Below the pieces are notes generated by a model. It worked only from the letters and a program-made list of their open reading frames with translations, had not been told where the DNA came from and did no database searches. A DNA stretch of 64,000 nucleotides from Paracoccaceae bacterium. Its GTDB lineage: Bacteria; Pseudomonadota; Alphaproteobacteria; Rhodobacterales; Rhodobacteraceae. Position 1 is the first letter of the stretch. Each line of letters opens with the position of its first letter. A program made the translations under genes and the position numbers. The stretch covers positions 1 through 64,000 of the forward strand of contig JANQPC010000065.1 in assembly GCA_028285485.1 (NCBI GenBank), in the 5' to 3' direction. Below are positions 20,208-29,886 of this stretch, piece by piece.

Positions 20208-20951
20208 GTGGTGCAACACAGCGAGATCGAGCTCAGTGAATGCTCGGATTGTCCGATCCGTCACCGTGCCGTGTGCGCACGGTGCGAGGAGGACGAGCTC
20301 GATCTGCTTGAAAGCATCAAGTATTACCGCAGTTATTCCGCGGGCCAGACGATGATCTGGGCCGGTGATCGGATGGATTTCGTCGCCTCGGTCGTTGTTG
20401 GCGTGGCCACGCTTTCGCAAACGATGGAAGACGGGCGCACGCAGATGGTTGGCCTGCTGCTTCCCTCTGATTTCATTGGTCGCCCGGGCCGCGAGATCGC
20501 GCCATATAATGTAACCGCGGTGTCGGACGTCACCGTATGCTGCTTCCGCAAACGCCCGTTCGAGAACCTGCTGGTGACCACGCCTCATATTGGCCAGCGG
20601 CTTCTTGAGATGGCGCTGGATGAGCTCGATGCGGCGCGCGAATGGATGCTGCTTCTGGGCCGGAAGACAGCGCGCGAGAAGATCGCGAGCCTGATCGCAA
20701 TCATCGCTCGGCGGGATGCGGAACTGAAGGATGCCTTGCCGGAAGGGCGGCTGAGTGTGACCCTGCCGCTGACGCGCGAGGCGATGGCCGATTACCTGGG
20801 CCTGACGCTTGAGACGGTAAGCCGGCAGATCTCGGCCCTGAAGCGCGAAGGCATCATCGAGCTTGAAGGCAAGCGCCGCGTGATCATCCCCAACCTGCCG
20901 GTTTTGATGGAGCAGACGGGGGATGACAGCGATGGCGGGCCAATCGTCTGA
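20208..20951 (+). CDS. fnrL: anaerobic transcription regulator FnrL (CRP/FNR family, 4Fe-4S)
   Basis: A 247-residue regulator with the FnrL-type cysteine set C-x2-C-x5-7-C in the N-terminus (SDCPIRHRAVCARCEE) and a further Cys in the sensor domain (VTVCCFRK), expected to bind an oxygen-labile 4Fe-4S cluster. A cAMP-like jelly roll and long dimer helix follow. The HTH recognition helix is LGLTLETVSRQISALKREG, whose E-x3-R reads TTGAT half-sites. The GTG start at 20208 follows GGAGGAAGC. Targets in the window are likely hemN, ccoN and ccoG, all with matching boxes. Gene order matches that of Rhodobacter. Confidence 0.94.
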   Translation: MVQHSEIELSECSDCPIRHRAVCARCEEDELDLLESIKYYRSYSAGQTMIWAGDRMDFVASVVVGVATLSQTMEDGRTQMVGLLLPSDFIGRPGREIAPYNVTAVSDVTVCCFRKRPFENLLVTTPHIGQRLLEMALDELDAAREWMLLLGRKTAREKIASLIAIIARRDAELKDALPEGRLSVTLPLTREAMADYLGLTLETVSRQISALKREGIIELEGKRRVIIPNLPVLMEQTGDDSDGGPIV

Positions 20952-20967
20952 TCCGGCGCCTGCAGCG

Positions 20968-21807
20968 CTAGTGCGCCATCAGCACCGGTACGGTAGCCAC
21001 TTCCAGCATGTTGCGTGTTGCGCCGCCGAGGATGGCCTCGCGGAAGCGCGAATGGCCGTAGGCGCCCATCACCACAAGATCAGTTGCGCGATCCTCGCAA
21101 TGGCGGCAGAGCACGTCTGAAATCCGCGGCATCGTTTTGGCGAGTACCGAGACATTGCCGCGAATGCCGTGGCGGGAAAGCATCTCCGAGAGCGCGCCGC
21201 CGGGATCGGATCTGTCCGCCGCATGCACCGGCGGATCGATGATGGCCACATCAACATCCTCGGCCGCTTGCAGGATCGGAAGCGCGGCGCGGATAGCCGC
21301 AAGGGCTTCGAGGCTTTCGTTCCAGGCGATGACCACCCGTTTCGGCTCAGGCATCGCATCCACCCCGGCGGGCATCACCAGAATGGGCACGCGGGTCCGG
21401 AAAAGCGCGCTTTCGGTGATCACAACGTCTTCCACGCCGCGGCCGGGCCCGTAGGGCTTGGGCAGAACCACAAGATCGCTGAGCTGCGCGCGTTCGCCCA
21501 CAAGCGGCGCGATGGCGCCGATCTGGGCCGTTAGCGAAACCACCTCTTTCGAGATGGTCCACACGCCCAAGCTGGCTGCAACGGCCTTTTCGTTGGCGAG
21601 GGCCTCGTCACGCGCTTCTTCCAGCGATTGCTGCAACGCCAGCGCGCTGGCCCCGCCGTAATAGGCCCCTGCATTTGTGTGATCGATGCCCAGGCACACG
21701 GCTGTCAGATGGCCGTCGTAACGCTCTGCCAGCCCGGCCGCCGCCAGCACCGTGGGCATATCTGCCGCATGGCTGTTCACAAATGTGACGATCGATTTGT
21801 ACGGCAT
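20968..21807 (-). CDS. universal stress protein, tandem UspA domains
   Basis: A 279-residue protein, about twice the single UspA length. The N-terminal domain starts MPYKSIVTFVNSHAADMPTV; the C-terminal domain carries the nucleotide-binding-like loop MGAYGHSRFREAILGGATRNML. It lies between fnrL and ccoN, where uspA genes are usual in Rhodobacteraceae. The upstream gap contains two FNR-type boxes that could drive it as well as ccoN. The product is cytosolic; a role in low-oxygen stress is an inference from position. Confidence 0.88.
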   Translation of the reverse strand: MPYKSIVTFVNSHAADMPTVLAAAGLAERYDGHLTAVCLGIDHTNAGAYYGGASALALQQSLEEARDEALANEKAVAASLGVWTISKEVVSLTAQIGAIAPLVGERAQLSDLVVLPKPYGPGRGVEDVVITESALFRTRVPILVMPAGVDAMPEPKRVVIAWNESLEALAAIRAALPILQAAEDVDVAIIDPPVHAADRSDPGGALSEMLSRHGIRGNVSVLAKTMPRISDVLCRHCEDRATDLVVMGAYGHSRFREAILGGATRNMLEVATVPVLMAH

Positions 21808-21871
21808 CGGGCCTGTCCTTCCGGGTCTTCATGATCGCCCGCGATGATCCACCAACTTGCCCTGCGTGTCG

Positions 21872-21885
21872 TTGACGCGGGTCAA
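21872..21885. promoter_or_regulatory. FNR-type box, uspA/ccoN intergenic (uspA-proximal)
   Basis: TTGACGCGGGTCAA is a symmetrical TTGAC-N4-GTCAA, matching the FNR/CRP core TTGA-N6-TCAA. It sits 65 bases upstream of the uspA start and could serve uspA, ccoN or a related regulator of the FNR family. Confidence 0.65.
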
Positions 21886-21903
21886 CGGTCACACCGGTTT
21901 TGG

Positions 21904-21917
21904 TTGACTTGGATCAA
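21904..21917. promoter_or_regulatory. FnrL box, ccoN-proximal
   Basis: TTGACTTGGATCAA matches TTGAT-N4-ATCAA with one change. It lies 98 bases upstream of the ccoN ATG, in the place expected for FnrL activation of the cbb3 oxidase operon. Confidence 0.8.
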
Positions 21918-22015
21918 GGTCTCCGCGCCGCCCTGCGCCCTATCAGGAGGCACGAGAGGGGCACGTGCGCGTGGCAGCTGCCATGCCCGGATGCCCAATA
22001 ACAAGGGGACGAAAG

Positions 22016-23617
22016 ATGTGGGACACGGTTAAGCTGATCGCGTTGGCCGGCATCGTATTGCTTGCGGCGATTGCCGCGAACTACGCGCGCGATGTGCCGT
22101 ATATGGTGCACGCGATCATCATCATGCTCGTGGCGGGCGGCATGTTTCTCTACACGATCCGCCGGGTGGGTGATCCCAAACCAGAGCCCGATCTGGGCTA
22201 TATGGATGATGTGATCCGCGCCGGGGTGATCGCCACCGCCTTCTGGGGCGTTGTTGGCTTTCTGGCGGGCGTGTTCATCGCGTTCCAGCTGGCCTTCCCC
22301 GTGCTCAACTTCGAATGGGCGCAGGGTTACATGAATTTCGGGCGCCTGCGCCCGCTGCACACTTCGGCAGTGATCTTTGCCTTCGGAGGCAACGCGCTGA
22401 TCTGCAGCTCATTCTACATTGTTCAGCGCACCTCGGCGGCGCGGCTCTGGGGCGGCAACCTGCCGTGGTTCGTGTTCTGGGGCTACAACCTGTTCATCGT
22501 TCTGGCGGCGACGGGCTACCTGCTTGGTTCCACCCAGGGCAAGGAATACGCCGAACCGGAATGGTACGTTGACCTGTGGCTGACGATCGTTTGGGTGGCC
22601 TATCTTCTGGTGTTCCTCGGCACGATCATGCGCCGCAAGGAAAAGCACATCTACGTGGCGAACTGGTTCCTGCTGAGCTTCATCGTCACGGTGGCGATGC
22701 TGCACATCGTGAACAACCTCTCGATTCCGGTTTCGATCTTCGGCTCGAAGTCGGTGCAGGTGTTCTCGGGCGTGCAGGATGCGATGACGCAGTGGTGGTA
22801 CGGCCATAACGCCGTGGGCTTCTTCCTCACTGCGGGCTTCCTCGGCATGATGTACTACTTCGTGCCGAAGCAGGCCGAACGCCCTGTCTTCAGCTACAAG
22901 CTTTCGATCATTCACTTCTGGGCGCTGATCTTCCTCTACATCTGGGCCGGTCCGCACCACCTGCATTACACCGCTCTGCCGGATTGGGCCTCGACCCTCG
23001 GCATGGTGTTCTCGGTGGTTCTGTGGATGCCCAGCTGGGGCGGCATGATCAACGGGTTGATGACGCTTTCGGGCGCCTGGGACAAGCTGCGCACCGATCC
23101 GATCATCCGAATGATGGTAGTGTCCATCGGCTTCTACGGGATGAGCACGTTCGAGGGCCCGATGATGTCCATCAAGGCTGTGAACTCGCTCAGCCACTAC
23201 ACCGACTGGACAATCGGCCACGTGCATTCCGGCGCTCTGGGCTGGAACGGCATGATCACCTTCGGCGCGCTTTACTTCCTTGTGCCGCGGCTCTGGAACC
23301 GCGAGCGGCTCTACAGCCTTGCCATGGTGAACTGGCACTTCTGGCTCGCCACCATCGGCATCGTTCTCTACGCGGCCTCGATGTGGGTGACCGGGATCAT
23401 GGAAGGCCTGATGTGGCGCGAAGTGGATGCGCAGGGCTTCCTCGTGAATTCCTTCGCCGACACCGTTGCCGCGAAGTTCCCGATGTACGTGGTGCGTGCG
23501 CTGGGCGGGGTGCTCTACCTCGCGGGTGCGATCATCATGTGCTACAACCTCTGGATGACCATTCGCAAGGCGCCGGCCAAAGAGGCCGAAGCCCCCGCGA
23601 TGGCTCCGGCTGAATAA
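22016..23617 (+). CDS. ccoN: cbb3-type cytochrome c oxidase subunit I
   Basis: A 533-residue, roughly 12-helix catalytic subunit carrying low-spin heme b, high-spin heme b3 and CuB. Histidine ligand regions visible are [27 protein letters not shown] and the C-terminal [38 protein letters not shown] is the conserved helix VI region with the CuB histidine. The ATG at 22016 follows AAGGGGACGAAAG; an in-frame upstream start adds a non-hydrophobic tail and is rejected. It heads ccoNOQP and has an FnrL box upstream. The enzyme is the high-affinity O2 reductase used at low oxygen. Confidence 0.97.
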   Translation: MWDTVKLIALAGIVLLAAIAANYARDVPYMVHAIIIMLVAGGMFLYTIRRVGDPKPEPDLGYMDDVIRAGVIATAFWGVVGFLAGVFIAFQLAFPVLNFEWAQGYMNFGRLRPLHTSAVIFAFGGNALICSSFYIVQRTSAARLWGGNLPWFVFWGYNLFIVLAATGYLLGSTQGKEYAEPEWYVDLWLTIVWVAYLLVFLGTIMRRKEKHIYVANWFLLSFIVTVAMLHIVNNLSIPVSIFGSKSVQVFSGVQDAMTQWWYGHNAVGFFLTAGFLGMMYYFVPKQAERPVFSYKLSIIHFWALIFLYIWAGPHHLHYTALPDWASTLGMVFSVVLWMPSWGGMINGLMTLSGAWDKLRTDPIIRMMVVSIGFYGMSTFEGPMMSIKAVNSLSHYTDWTIGHVHSGALGWNGMITFGALYFLVPRLWNRERLYSLAMVNWHFWLATIGIVLYAASMWVTGIMEGLMWREVDAQGFLVNSFADTVAAKFPMYVVRALGGVLYLAGAIIMCYNLWMTIRKAPAKEAEAPAMAPAE

Positions 23618-23631
23618 GGGGGTCGGAGACC

Positions 23632-24357
23632 ATGCCTATCCTTGACAAACACAAGGTGCTCGAGACCAACGCCACCTTGCTTCTGGTGGCCAGCCTCGGG
23701 GTGGTGACAGTTGGCGGGATCGTGGAGATCGCCCCCCTGTTCTACATCGAGAACACGATCGAGGATGTAGAGGGCATGCGCCCCTACTCCCCGCTCGAGT
23801 TGCAGGGGCGGGAGATCTATCTGCGCGAGGGCTGCTATGTCTGCCACAGCCAGATGATCCGCCCGATGCGCGATGAGGTGGAACGCTACGGGCACTACTC
23901 GCTTGCCGCGGAATCGCAATACGATCACCCGTTTCAATGGGGATCTAAGCGCACCGGGCCCGATTTGGCCCGCGTGGGCGGGCGCTACTCCGATGATTGG
24001 CACGTGGATCACTTCACCGATCCGCAATCGGTTGTGCCGGAATCGGTGATGCCGAAATACGGGTATCTTCTCGATAACCTGGTGAGTTCGGAGCATATCG
24101 ACGATCTGCTCTCCACCCACCGCCTTGTTGGCGTGCCTTATACCGACGAGATGATCGAGAACGCGGCGGCCGATTTCAACGTTCAGGTGGATCCCTTCGG
24201 CGATATCGACGGGCTTCTCGAACGTTATCCCGGCGCGCAGGTGCGAAACTTCGACAGTCAGCCGGGGATCTCGGAGATGGATGCGCTGATCGCATACATG
24301 CAGATGCTGGGCACGCTGGTCGATTTCTCGACCTTCACGCCGGACCCGGCGCGCTAG
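23632..24357 (+). CDS. ccoO: cbb3-type cytochrome c oxidase subunit II (monoheme)
   Basis: A 241-residue monoheme cytochrome c subunit. It has an N-terminal membrane anchor ([24 protein letters not shown]) and a periplasmic domain with heme motif CYVCH in [41 protein letters not shown] and the methionine ligand region [11 protein letters not shown] are also present. It follows ccoN by 14 bases and precedes ccoQ by 9. It passes electrons from CcoP towards the CcoN active site. The length and motifs match the family fully. Confidence 0.97.
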   Translation: MPILDKHKVLETNATLLLVASLGVVTVGGIVEIAPLFYIENTIEDVEGMRPYSPLELQGREIYLREGCYVCHSQMIRPMRDEVERYGHYSLAAESQYDHPFQWGSKRTGPDLARVGGRYSDDWHVDHFTDPQSVVPESVMPKYGYLLDNLVSSEHIDDLLSTHRLVGVPYTDEMIENAAADFNVQVDPFGDIDGLLERYPGAQVRNFDSQPGISEMDALIAYMQMLGTLVDFSTFTPDPAR

Positions 24358-24366
24358 GAGGGGATC

Positions 24367-24570
24367 ATGCAGGAAAGCACCCTTCTGCGCGAGATGGCAG
24401 ACAACTGGATGCTGCTGGTGATGTTCACGCTGTTCATCGGCGCCGTGCTCTGGCCGTTCCGGCCGGGCAGCCGAAAGGATCACGAGGAATCCGCCAACAT
24501 CCCGTTTCTTTATGAAGACAAACCGGCCCCGGATTACCCCGAGGGCAAAGGCGAGGAGGCGGCGCGATGA
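24367..24570 (+). CDS. ccoQ: cbb3 oxidase subunit CcoQ
   Basis: A 67-residue single-helix membrane protein. The helix is near residues 13-30 (WMLLVMFTLFIGAVLWPFRPG), followed by the typical charged tail that starts with FRPGSRKDHEESANIPF. CcoQ stabilises the complex and relays redox information in Rhodobacter. Position between ccoO and ccoP and the 4-base overlap with ccoP (ATGA) fix the identity despite the small size. Confidence 0.93.
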   Translation: MQESTLLREMADNWMLLVMFTLFIGAVLWPFRPGSRKDHEESANIPFLYEDKPAPDYPEGKGEEAAR

Positions 24571-25451
24571 GCAAGACGCCGGACACCGAACACGAGGTCG
24601 ACACCACTGGTCACGTCTGGGACGGGATCGAGGAATACAACAACCCGTTGCCGCGCTGGTGGCTCTGGACATTCTACGCCACAATCGCCTGGGGCATCAT
24701 CTACACGATTGCCTACCCGGCCTGGCCGCTTATCGAACGGGCCACACCGGGGCTTCTGGGCTATTCAACCCGCGCCGAGGTGGCCGATGAGATCGCCACG
24801 GTCAACGAGCGCAATGCCGGGCTGACGGAACGGCTGGCCTCGGTGGAGCTTGCTGCGCTGGGCGATGATCCGGAACTGATGAACTTCGCCGTCAATGGCG
24901 GCGCCGCGATCTTCCGGGCGAACTGCTCGCAGTGCCACGGCTCCGGCGCGGCCGGCGTTCAGGCGGCGGGCTACCCCAACCTTCTGGATGACGACTGGCT
25001 CTGGGGCGGTACGATCGACGAGATCGCCTATACGGTCACCCACGGTATCCGGAACGAGCAATCGCCGGACACCCATTGGTCGGAAATGCCCGCATTCGGT
25101 GAGATCCTTGCCGAAGAGGAGATCGCAAGCGTGGTGCAATATGTGCTGCAGCTGTCCGGGCAGGATCATGATGCCGGGCTCGCCTCGACGGGTGAGACGC
25201 TTTACCTGGAACAGTGTTCTGCCTGCCATGGCGATGCCGGGATGGGCGATACGTTCCAGGGTGCGCCGAACCTTGTTGATGCCATCTGGCTCTACGGCGG
25301 CGATCCTGAAACACTGACGGAGACGATCACCTACAGCCGTTTCGGCGTGATGCCGGCCTGGGCCGAGGAATGGCGGCCGGGCCAGGGGCTGACGGAGGCC
25401 GAGATCAACGCGGTTGCGGCCTATGTGCACCAGCTTGGCGGGGGCGAATAG
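24567..25451 (+). CDS. ccoP: cbb3-type cytochrome c oxidase subunit III (diheme)
   Basis: A 294-residue diheme cytochrome c. The N-terminal DTTGHVWDGIEEYNNPLPRW and the following membrane helices (WWLWTFYATIAWGIIYTIAYPAWP) are CcoP-specific. The two heme motifs are CSQCH and CSACH. The distal methionines lie in WSEMPAFGE and FGVMPAWAEEW. It accepts electrons from soluble or membrane cytochromes c, possibly the one at 2413. The ATG overlaps ccoQ. After its stop a 205-base gap with an FnrL box precedes ccoG. Confidence 0.97.
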   Translation: MSKTPDTEHEVDTTGHVWDGIEEYNNPLPRWWLWTFYATIAWGIIYTIAYPAWPLIERATPGLLGYSTRAEVADEIATVNERNAGLTERLASVELAALGDDPELMNFAVNGGAAIFRANCSQCHGSGAAGVQAAGYPNLLDDDWLWGGTIDEIAYTVTHGIRNEQSPDTHWSEMPAFGEILAEEEIASVVQYVLQLSGQDHDAGLASTGETLYLEQCSACHGDAGMGDTFQGAPNLVDAIWLYGGDPETLTETITYSRFGVMPAWAEEWRPGQGLTEAEINAVAAYVHQLGGGE

Positions 25452-25577
25452 CCCACGCCGCAATCGAGATATCACCGCGCGCCCCGGATCCTGTTCGCGC
25501 GTTTCCTCGGGGCTTGGTGAGGCGGACGGCGGTGCTTTCGGGCATCGCCGTTTCCGTTTGAGGATCGCGGTAACCAG

Positions 25578-25591
25578 TTGATCCACGTCAA
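25578..25591. promoter_or_regulatory. FnrL box upstream of ccoGHIS
   Basis: TTGATCCACGTCAA matches TTGAT-N4-ATCAA with one change. It lies 65 bases before the ccoG GTG. This implies the maturation operon has its own anaerobically activated promoter besides read-through from ccoNOQP. Confidence 0.78.
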
Positions 25592-25656
25592 GGATCGCAT
25601 TGGCCTGGCATGGAAAAACCATTGGGCGAACAGGTCAAAATCCCGGAGTGCCTCAG

Positions 25657-27081
25657 GTGAGTTCTTCCGACCCTCCTTCCCTTTATGCTGCCCGCGAACC
25701 GGTGTTTCCGCGCCGGGTTTCGGGCAAGTTCCGTACCCTGAAGTGGTGGATCATGGCGGTAACGCTGGGGATCTACTACCTCACCCCCTGGATCCGTTGG
25801 GACAGGGGGCCTGAACTGCCCGATCAGGCGGTGCTGGTTGATCTGGCGGGCCGCCGGTTCTTCTTCTTCTGGATCGAGATCTGGCCGCACGAGTTTTACT
25901 TCGTGGCGGGCCTTCTGATCATGGCCGGGCTCGGGCTGTTTCTCTTTACGTCCGCGCTCGGACGCGTCTGGTGCGGCTATGCCTGCCCGCAAACGGTGTG
26001 GACCGATCTCTTCGTGCTTACCGAACGCTGGATCGAGGGCGACCGAAACGCCCGCGTGCGGCTCTGGAATGCCAAGTGGGATCTGCGCAAGTTCCGTCTG
26101 CGGGTATCAAAATACCTGGTCTGGGCGCTGATCGGCCTCGCAACCGGCGGCGCATGGGTGTTCTACTTTGCCGATGCGCCAACACTAATGCGCGATCTCG
26201 TTACCTTCAGCGCGCATCCCATCGCATATTCCTCAATCGCGATCCTGACCGGCACGACGATCCTTTTCGGCGGCATCGCGCGCGAACAGGTCTGCATCTA
26301 CATGTGCCCGTGGCCGCGCATTCAGGCCGCGATGATGGATGAAGATACCATCACGGTGGCCTATCGCGAGTGGCGTGGGGAACCGCGCGGCAAGCACCGC
26401 AAGGCCGCGGGCGCCGAAAACCTCGGCGATTGCATCGATTGCAATGCCTGCGTGAACGTCTGCCCGGTGGGGATCGACATCCGCGATGGCCAGCAACTGG
26501 CCTGCATCACCTGCGCGCTCTGCATCGATGCCTGCGATGACGTGATGGAGAAGATCGGCAAGCCGCGTGGGCTGGTCGATTACATCGCGCTGACCGATGA
26601 GATACGCGAACGCGAGGGTCAGGAGCCGCGCTCGATCTGGAAGCACATCTTCCGCCCGCGCGTGCTGCTTTACACCACGCTCTGGTCGCTTGTCGGCGTT
26701 GGGCTTGTGGTAGCGCTATTTATCCGCACCGAGATCGATGTGACGGTGGCGCCGATCCGTAACCCCACGTTCGTCACGCTGTCGGATGGCTCGATCCGCA
26801 ACTCCTACGATGTGCGGCTGTTGAACAAGCATGGTGAAACGCGCACCTTCCGTGTTTCGGTCAAAGGCGATCCGTCGCTGCGGGTGCAGCTTGAAGGATC
26901 GCCCTACGAATCCGTTGACGTGCCGGCCAATGAGCAGCTTCTGCAGCGCGTCTACGTGGTTGCCCCCAGAGCATCGGACCCCGCGCTGAGTGACCGGACC
27001 GAGTTCCGCTTCTGGGTAGAAGACCTGGGCAATGGCGAACGGGTTCACAAAGACACTGTCTTCAACGGAGTTGGCCAATGA
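25657..27081 (+). CDS. ccoG: cbb3 oxidase assembly protein CcoG (FixG-type ferredoxin-like)
   Basis: A 474-residue membrane iron-sulfur protein implicated in copper reduction during cbb3 assembly. It shows several helices, the membrane cysteine motif CGYACPQTVWTDLF, CIYMCPW, and two 4Fe-4S clusters (CIDCNACVNVCPVG; CITCALCIDACDDVM). A C-terminal Ig-like domain follows. The GTG at 25657 (VSSSDPPSLYAAREPVFPRR) is preceded by CCCGGAG and gives the normal N-terminus; a longer frame from 25600 is less likely. It overlaps ccoH by ATGA. Confidence 0.94.
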   Translation: MSSSDPPSLYAAREPVFPRRVSGKFRTLKWWIMAVTLGIYYLTPWIRWDRGPELPDQAVLVDLAGRRFFFFWIEIWPHEFYFVAGLLIMAGLGLFLFTSALGRVWCGYACPQTVWTDLFVLTERWIEGDRNARVRLWNAKWDLRKFRLRVSKYLVWALIGLATGGAWVFYFADAPTLMRDLVTFSAHPIAYSSIAILTGTTILFGGIAREQVCIYMCPWPRIQAAMMDEDTITVAYREWRGEPRGKHRKAAGAENLGDCIDCNACVNVCPVGIDIRDGQQLACITCALCIDACDDVMEKIGKPRGLVDYIALTDEIREREGQEPRSIWKHIFRPRVLLYTTLWSLVGVGLVVALFIRTEIDVTVAPIRNPTFVTLSDGSIRNSYDVRLLNKHGETRTFRVSVKGDPSLRVQLEGSPYESVDVPANEQLLQRVYVVAPRASDPALSDRTEFRFWVEDLGNGERVHKDTVFNGVGQ

Positions 27082-27542
27082 CGACCGCACCTTTTACCGG
27101 ACGGAAGTTCTTCTTCATCGTGGCCTCGGCCTTCGGCGTGATCATCGCCGTCAACTTCGCGATGGCCTACATGGCCGTATCAACCTTTCCGGGCGTTGAG
27201 GCCAAAAACAGCTACGTCGCGAGCCAGACCTTTGATGCCGAACGCCGGGCCCAGCTTGCGCTTGGCTGGGATGTCGGCGCGAAGATCGAGGGCGATCTTC
27301 TGGTGCTGACGATCACCGATGCCGATGGCGCGCCGGTGGAGGTGGCCACGCTTGAGGCCATCTTTGGCCGGGCGACCCATGTGAACGATGATCAGGTGCC
27401 GGCCTTCGAATTTCAGAACGGCGCCTACGTGGCGCCGGTTGAGGCGGGGCCGGGCAACTGGAACCTGCGATTTGTGGCCACCGATGGCGAGGGCGGCAAG
27501 TTCCGCCAGCGCATATCGCTTTATCAGCGGCCCGCTTCTTGA
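27078..27542 (+). CDS. ccoH: cbb3 oxidase assembly protein CcoH (FixH)
   Basis: A 154-residue membrane protein with one N-terminal helix (FFFIVASAFGVIIAVNFAMAYMAV) ending in the FixH hallmark STFPGVEAKNSYVASQTFD. A beta-rich periplasmic FixH domain follows. It participates in cbb3 subunit assembly. The start overlaps ccoG (ATGA), and its TGA overlaps the TTG start of ccoI. Confidence 0.93.
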   Translation: MTTAPFTGRKFFFIVASAFGVIIAVNFAMAYMAVSTFPGVEAKNSYVASQTFDAERRAQLALGWDVGAKIEGDLLVLTITDADGAPVEVATLEAIFGRATHVNDDQVPAFEFQNGAYVAPVEAGPGNWNLRFVATDGEGGKFRQRISLYQRPAS

Positions 27543-29728
27543 GCCTGGTTGACGCCCCAAGCGCATGCCCCGGCTGCGCGGCGGCGCCCACGGCGCAGGA
27601 CATTGCGGCGCGTGGCACACCGGAAGACGGGGCGGCCACGATCCAGCTTTCCCTGCCCACAATCCACTGCGCAGGCTGCATCTCGGGCGTTGAGCGCGGG
27701 CTTGCGGGGGCGCCGGGCGTGCGCGATGCGCGGGTTAACCTCACGCTGAAGCGTGTGCGCATCGCCGCCGATCCCGGTGTGACGGCGGAGGCGCTGGTGG
27801 GGCGGCTTGAGGCGCTGGGCTACGAAGCGCACGAGCTTGACAGCGATGCACTGGCCGCCAGCGAGGCCGATCCCGAGGGCCGGTTCCTCACGATGTGCCT
27901 CGCTGTCGCCTTCTTCGCAAATATGAACGTGATGCTTCTATCGGTTGCCGTCTGGTCTGGCGCCGAGGCGGCCACGCGCGATCTGTTCCACTGGATTTCT
28001 GCCGCGATCACGATCCCCACGGTGATGTTTTCCGGCCAGCCCTTCTATCGCAGCGCAATGTCGGCGCTGCGCGGCGGGCGGCTTAACATGGATGTGCCGA
28101 TTTCGCTGGCGATCATCCTCGCGGTGGCGCTTTCGCTTTGGGAAACTTCGCTGAGCGGCCATCACGCCTATTTTGACGCGGCCCTGTCGCTCACCTTCTT
28201 TCTGCTTCTGGGCCGCTACCTTGATCACAAGACCCGCGCATCAGCCCGCTCTGCCGCGCAGGAACTTGCGGCCCTTGAGGTGCCCCGCGCGGTGCGTCTT
28301 GGGGCGGAGGGCGAGGAGAACGTGCGCGTCTCAGAACTGGCCCTGGGCGAGCGTGTGCTGGTGCGGCCCGGCGGGCGCGTGCCCGTGGATGGCCGCGTGG
28401 TGGCGGGCACAAGCGAGATCGACCGCTCGCTGATGACGGGCGAAAGCCTGCCCGTTTTCGCCGGGCCCGATAGCCCGGTTCACGCAGGCGAGGTGAACCT
28501 CACCGGCCCGCTGACGGTGGAGGTTGCTGCGGCGGGGCAGGAAACGGCGCTGCACCGGATTGCCGATCTCGTGGCCGTGGCCGAAAGCGGGCGCGCCAAT
28601 TACAATTCGCTGGCCGATCGCGCCGCGCGGGCCTACGCGCCGGTCGTGCACCTGCTGGCGCTTGCGGCGTTTCTTGCCTGGATGTGGATTTCCGGCGGCG
28701 ATGCGCGGCTTTCGCTGAACATCGCAGTGGCCACGCTGATCATCACCTGCCCCTGCGCGATGGGGCTCGCGGTTCCGGCGGTGACAACGGCGGCCTCGGG
28801 CCGGCTTTTCCGCAAGGGGCTTCTGATCAAGAGCGGCACCGCGCTCGAACGGCTGGCCGAGGTGGACACGGTTGTATTTGACAAGACCGGCACGCTCACC
28901 ACCGGGTTGCCGGAGCCCGATGCGCTGGGCGGCCATGCCCGCCCCGATCTTGAAGTTGCGCTGGCGCTGGCCGCGGGATCGCAGCACCCGCTGGCGCTCG
29001 CCCTCGCAGGCGCGTTGCGGGAAGCGGGCGTGAAACCCGCGCGATTGAGCGATCTGGCGGAAGTGCCGGGCTATGGTATCGAAGCGCGCCACCGAGGGGC
29101 GCGCGTGCGGCTGGGGCGGGCGGCCTGGGTGGGCGCAGACCCGCTGCCGCGCACGGCCACCTATCTTTCGGTGGAAGGCCGGGCGCCCATCGCCTTCGGC
29201 TTTACCGATACGCTCCGCCCCGGCGCGGAAGAGGCGGTGCGCGCCTTCCGCAAGGCGGGGCTGCGCATTCTGCTCGTCTCCGGCGATGCGGAAGCTGCCG
29301 TGCGCGCCTTTGCGGCACGGATCGGGATTGGCGAGGTGCATGCAAAGATCGCGCCAGAGGGCAAGGCGGCGCTGGTTTCGGATCTCGCGGCCAGCGGCGC
29401 GAAGGTTCTGATGGTGGGCGACGGGTTGAACGATACCGCCGCCCTTGCCGCCGCGCATGTCTCGCTATCGCCCGCAACCGCGCTCGATGCCGCGCGCGTG
29501 GCCTCTGATATCGTGGCGCTCGGGCGCGATTTTTCCGCTCTCGGCGATGCCCAGGCCACCGCCGTGCGTGCCCGCGCCCGCATCCAGGAAAACTTCGCAA
29601 TCTCCACGGTTTACAACGTTGTGGCCGTGCCGATCGCGCTTTTGGGCTTTGCAACGCCCCTTGCGGCGGCGCTCGCAATGTCGCTTTCTTCCATCACGGT
29701 TTCGCTCAACGCGCTGAGGGTTCGGTGA
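27539..29728 (+). CDS. ccoI: Cu+-exporting P1B-type ATPase CcoI (FixI)
   Basis: A 729-residue heavy-metal ATPase that supplies copper for cbb3 assembly. The N-terminus has CPGC (10-13) and an HMA domain with C44-x2-C47 (TIHCAGCISG). The transmembrane metal motif is CPC (ITCPCAMGLAVP). Phosphorylation site DKTGTLT, the HP motif (SQHPLALAL) and hinge GDGLNDTAAL are intact. The frame opens with a TTG that overlaps the ccoH stop (TTGA), implying translational coupling. The length is typical of FixI. Confidence 0.95.
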   Translation: MSLVDAPSACPGCAAAPTAQDIAARGTPEDGAATIQLSLPTIHCAGCISGVERGLAGAPGVRDARVNLTLKRVRIAADPGVTAEALVGRLEALGYEAHELDSDALAASEADPEGRFLTMCLAVAFFANMNVMLLSVAVWSGAEAATRDLFHWISAAITIPTVMFSGQPFYRSAMSALRGGRLNMDVPISLAIILAVALSLWETSLSGHHAYFDAALSLTFFLLLGRYLDHKTRASARSAAQELAALEVPRAVRLGAEGEENVRVSELALGERVLVRPGGRVPVDGRVVAGTSEIDRSLMTGESLPVFAGPDSPVHAGEVNLTGPLTVEVAAAGQETALHRIADLVAVAESGRANYNSLADRAARAYAPVVHLLALAAFLAWMWISGGDARLSLNIAVATLIITCPCAMGLAVPAVTTAASGRLFRKGLLIKSGTALERLAEVDTVVFDKTGTLTTGLPEPDALGGHARPDLEVALALAAGSQHPLALALAGALREAGVKPARLSDLAEVPGYGIEARHRGARVRLGRAAWVGADPLPRTATYLSVEGRAPIAFGFTDTLRPGAEEAVRAFRKAGLRILLVSGDAEAAVRAFAARIGIGEVHAKIAPEGKAALVSDLAASGAKVLMVGDGLNDTAALAAAHVSLSPATALDAARVASDIVALGRDFSALGDAQATAVRARARIQENFAISTVYNVVAVPIALLGFATPLAAALAMSLSSITVSLNALRVR

Positions 29729-29886
29729 TGGATGTTCTGGTGTTTCTCATTCCCGTTTCGCTGTTTCTGGGCGGGCTGGGGCTGGCGGCGTTTTTCTGGG
29801 CGCTCGGAAGCCGCCAGTTCGACGATCCCGAAGGCGACAGCCGGCGCATTCTGACCGACGACTACGACGACGCGCCGAAACGTTAG
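29728..29886 (+). CDS. ccoS: cbb3 oxidase maturation protein CcoS
   Basis: A 52-residue single-helix protein, MDVLVFLIPVSLFLGGLGLAAFFWALGSRQFDDPEGDSRRIL in sense but listed here only by parts: the helix spans residues 3-26, then W-ALGSRQFDDPEGDSRRI, the CcoS signature. It is needed for heme and copper insertion into the oxidase. The ATG overlaps the ccoI stop as TGATG. The TAG stop lies at the left tip of an inverted repeat shared with the convergent tesA. Confidence 0.92.
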   Translation: MDVLVFLIPVSLFLGGLGLAAFFWALGSRQFDDPEGDSRRILTDDYDDAPKR

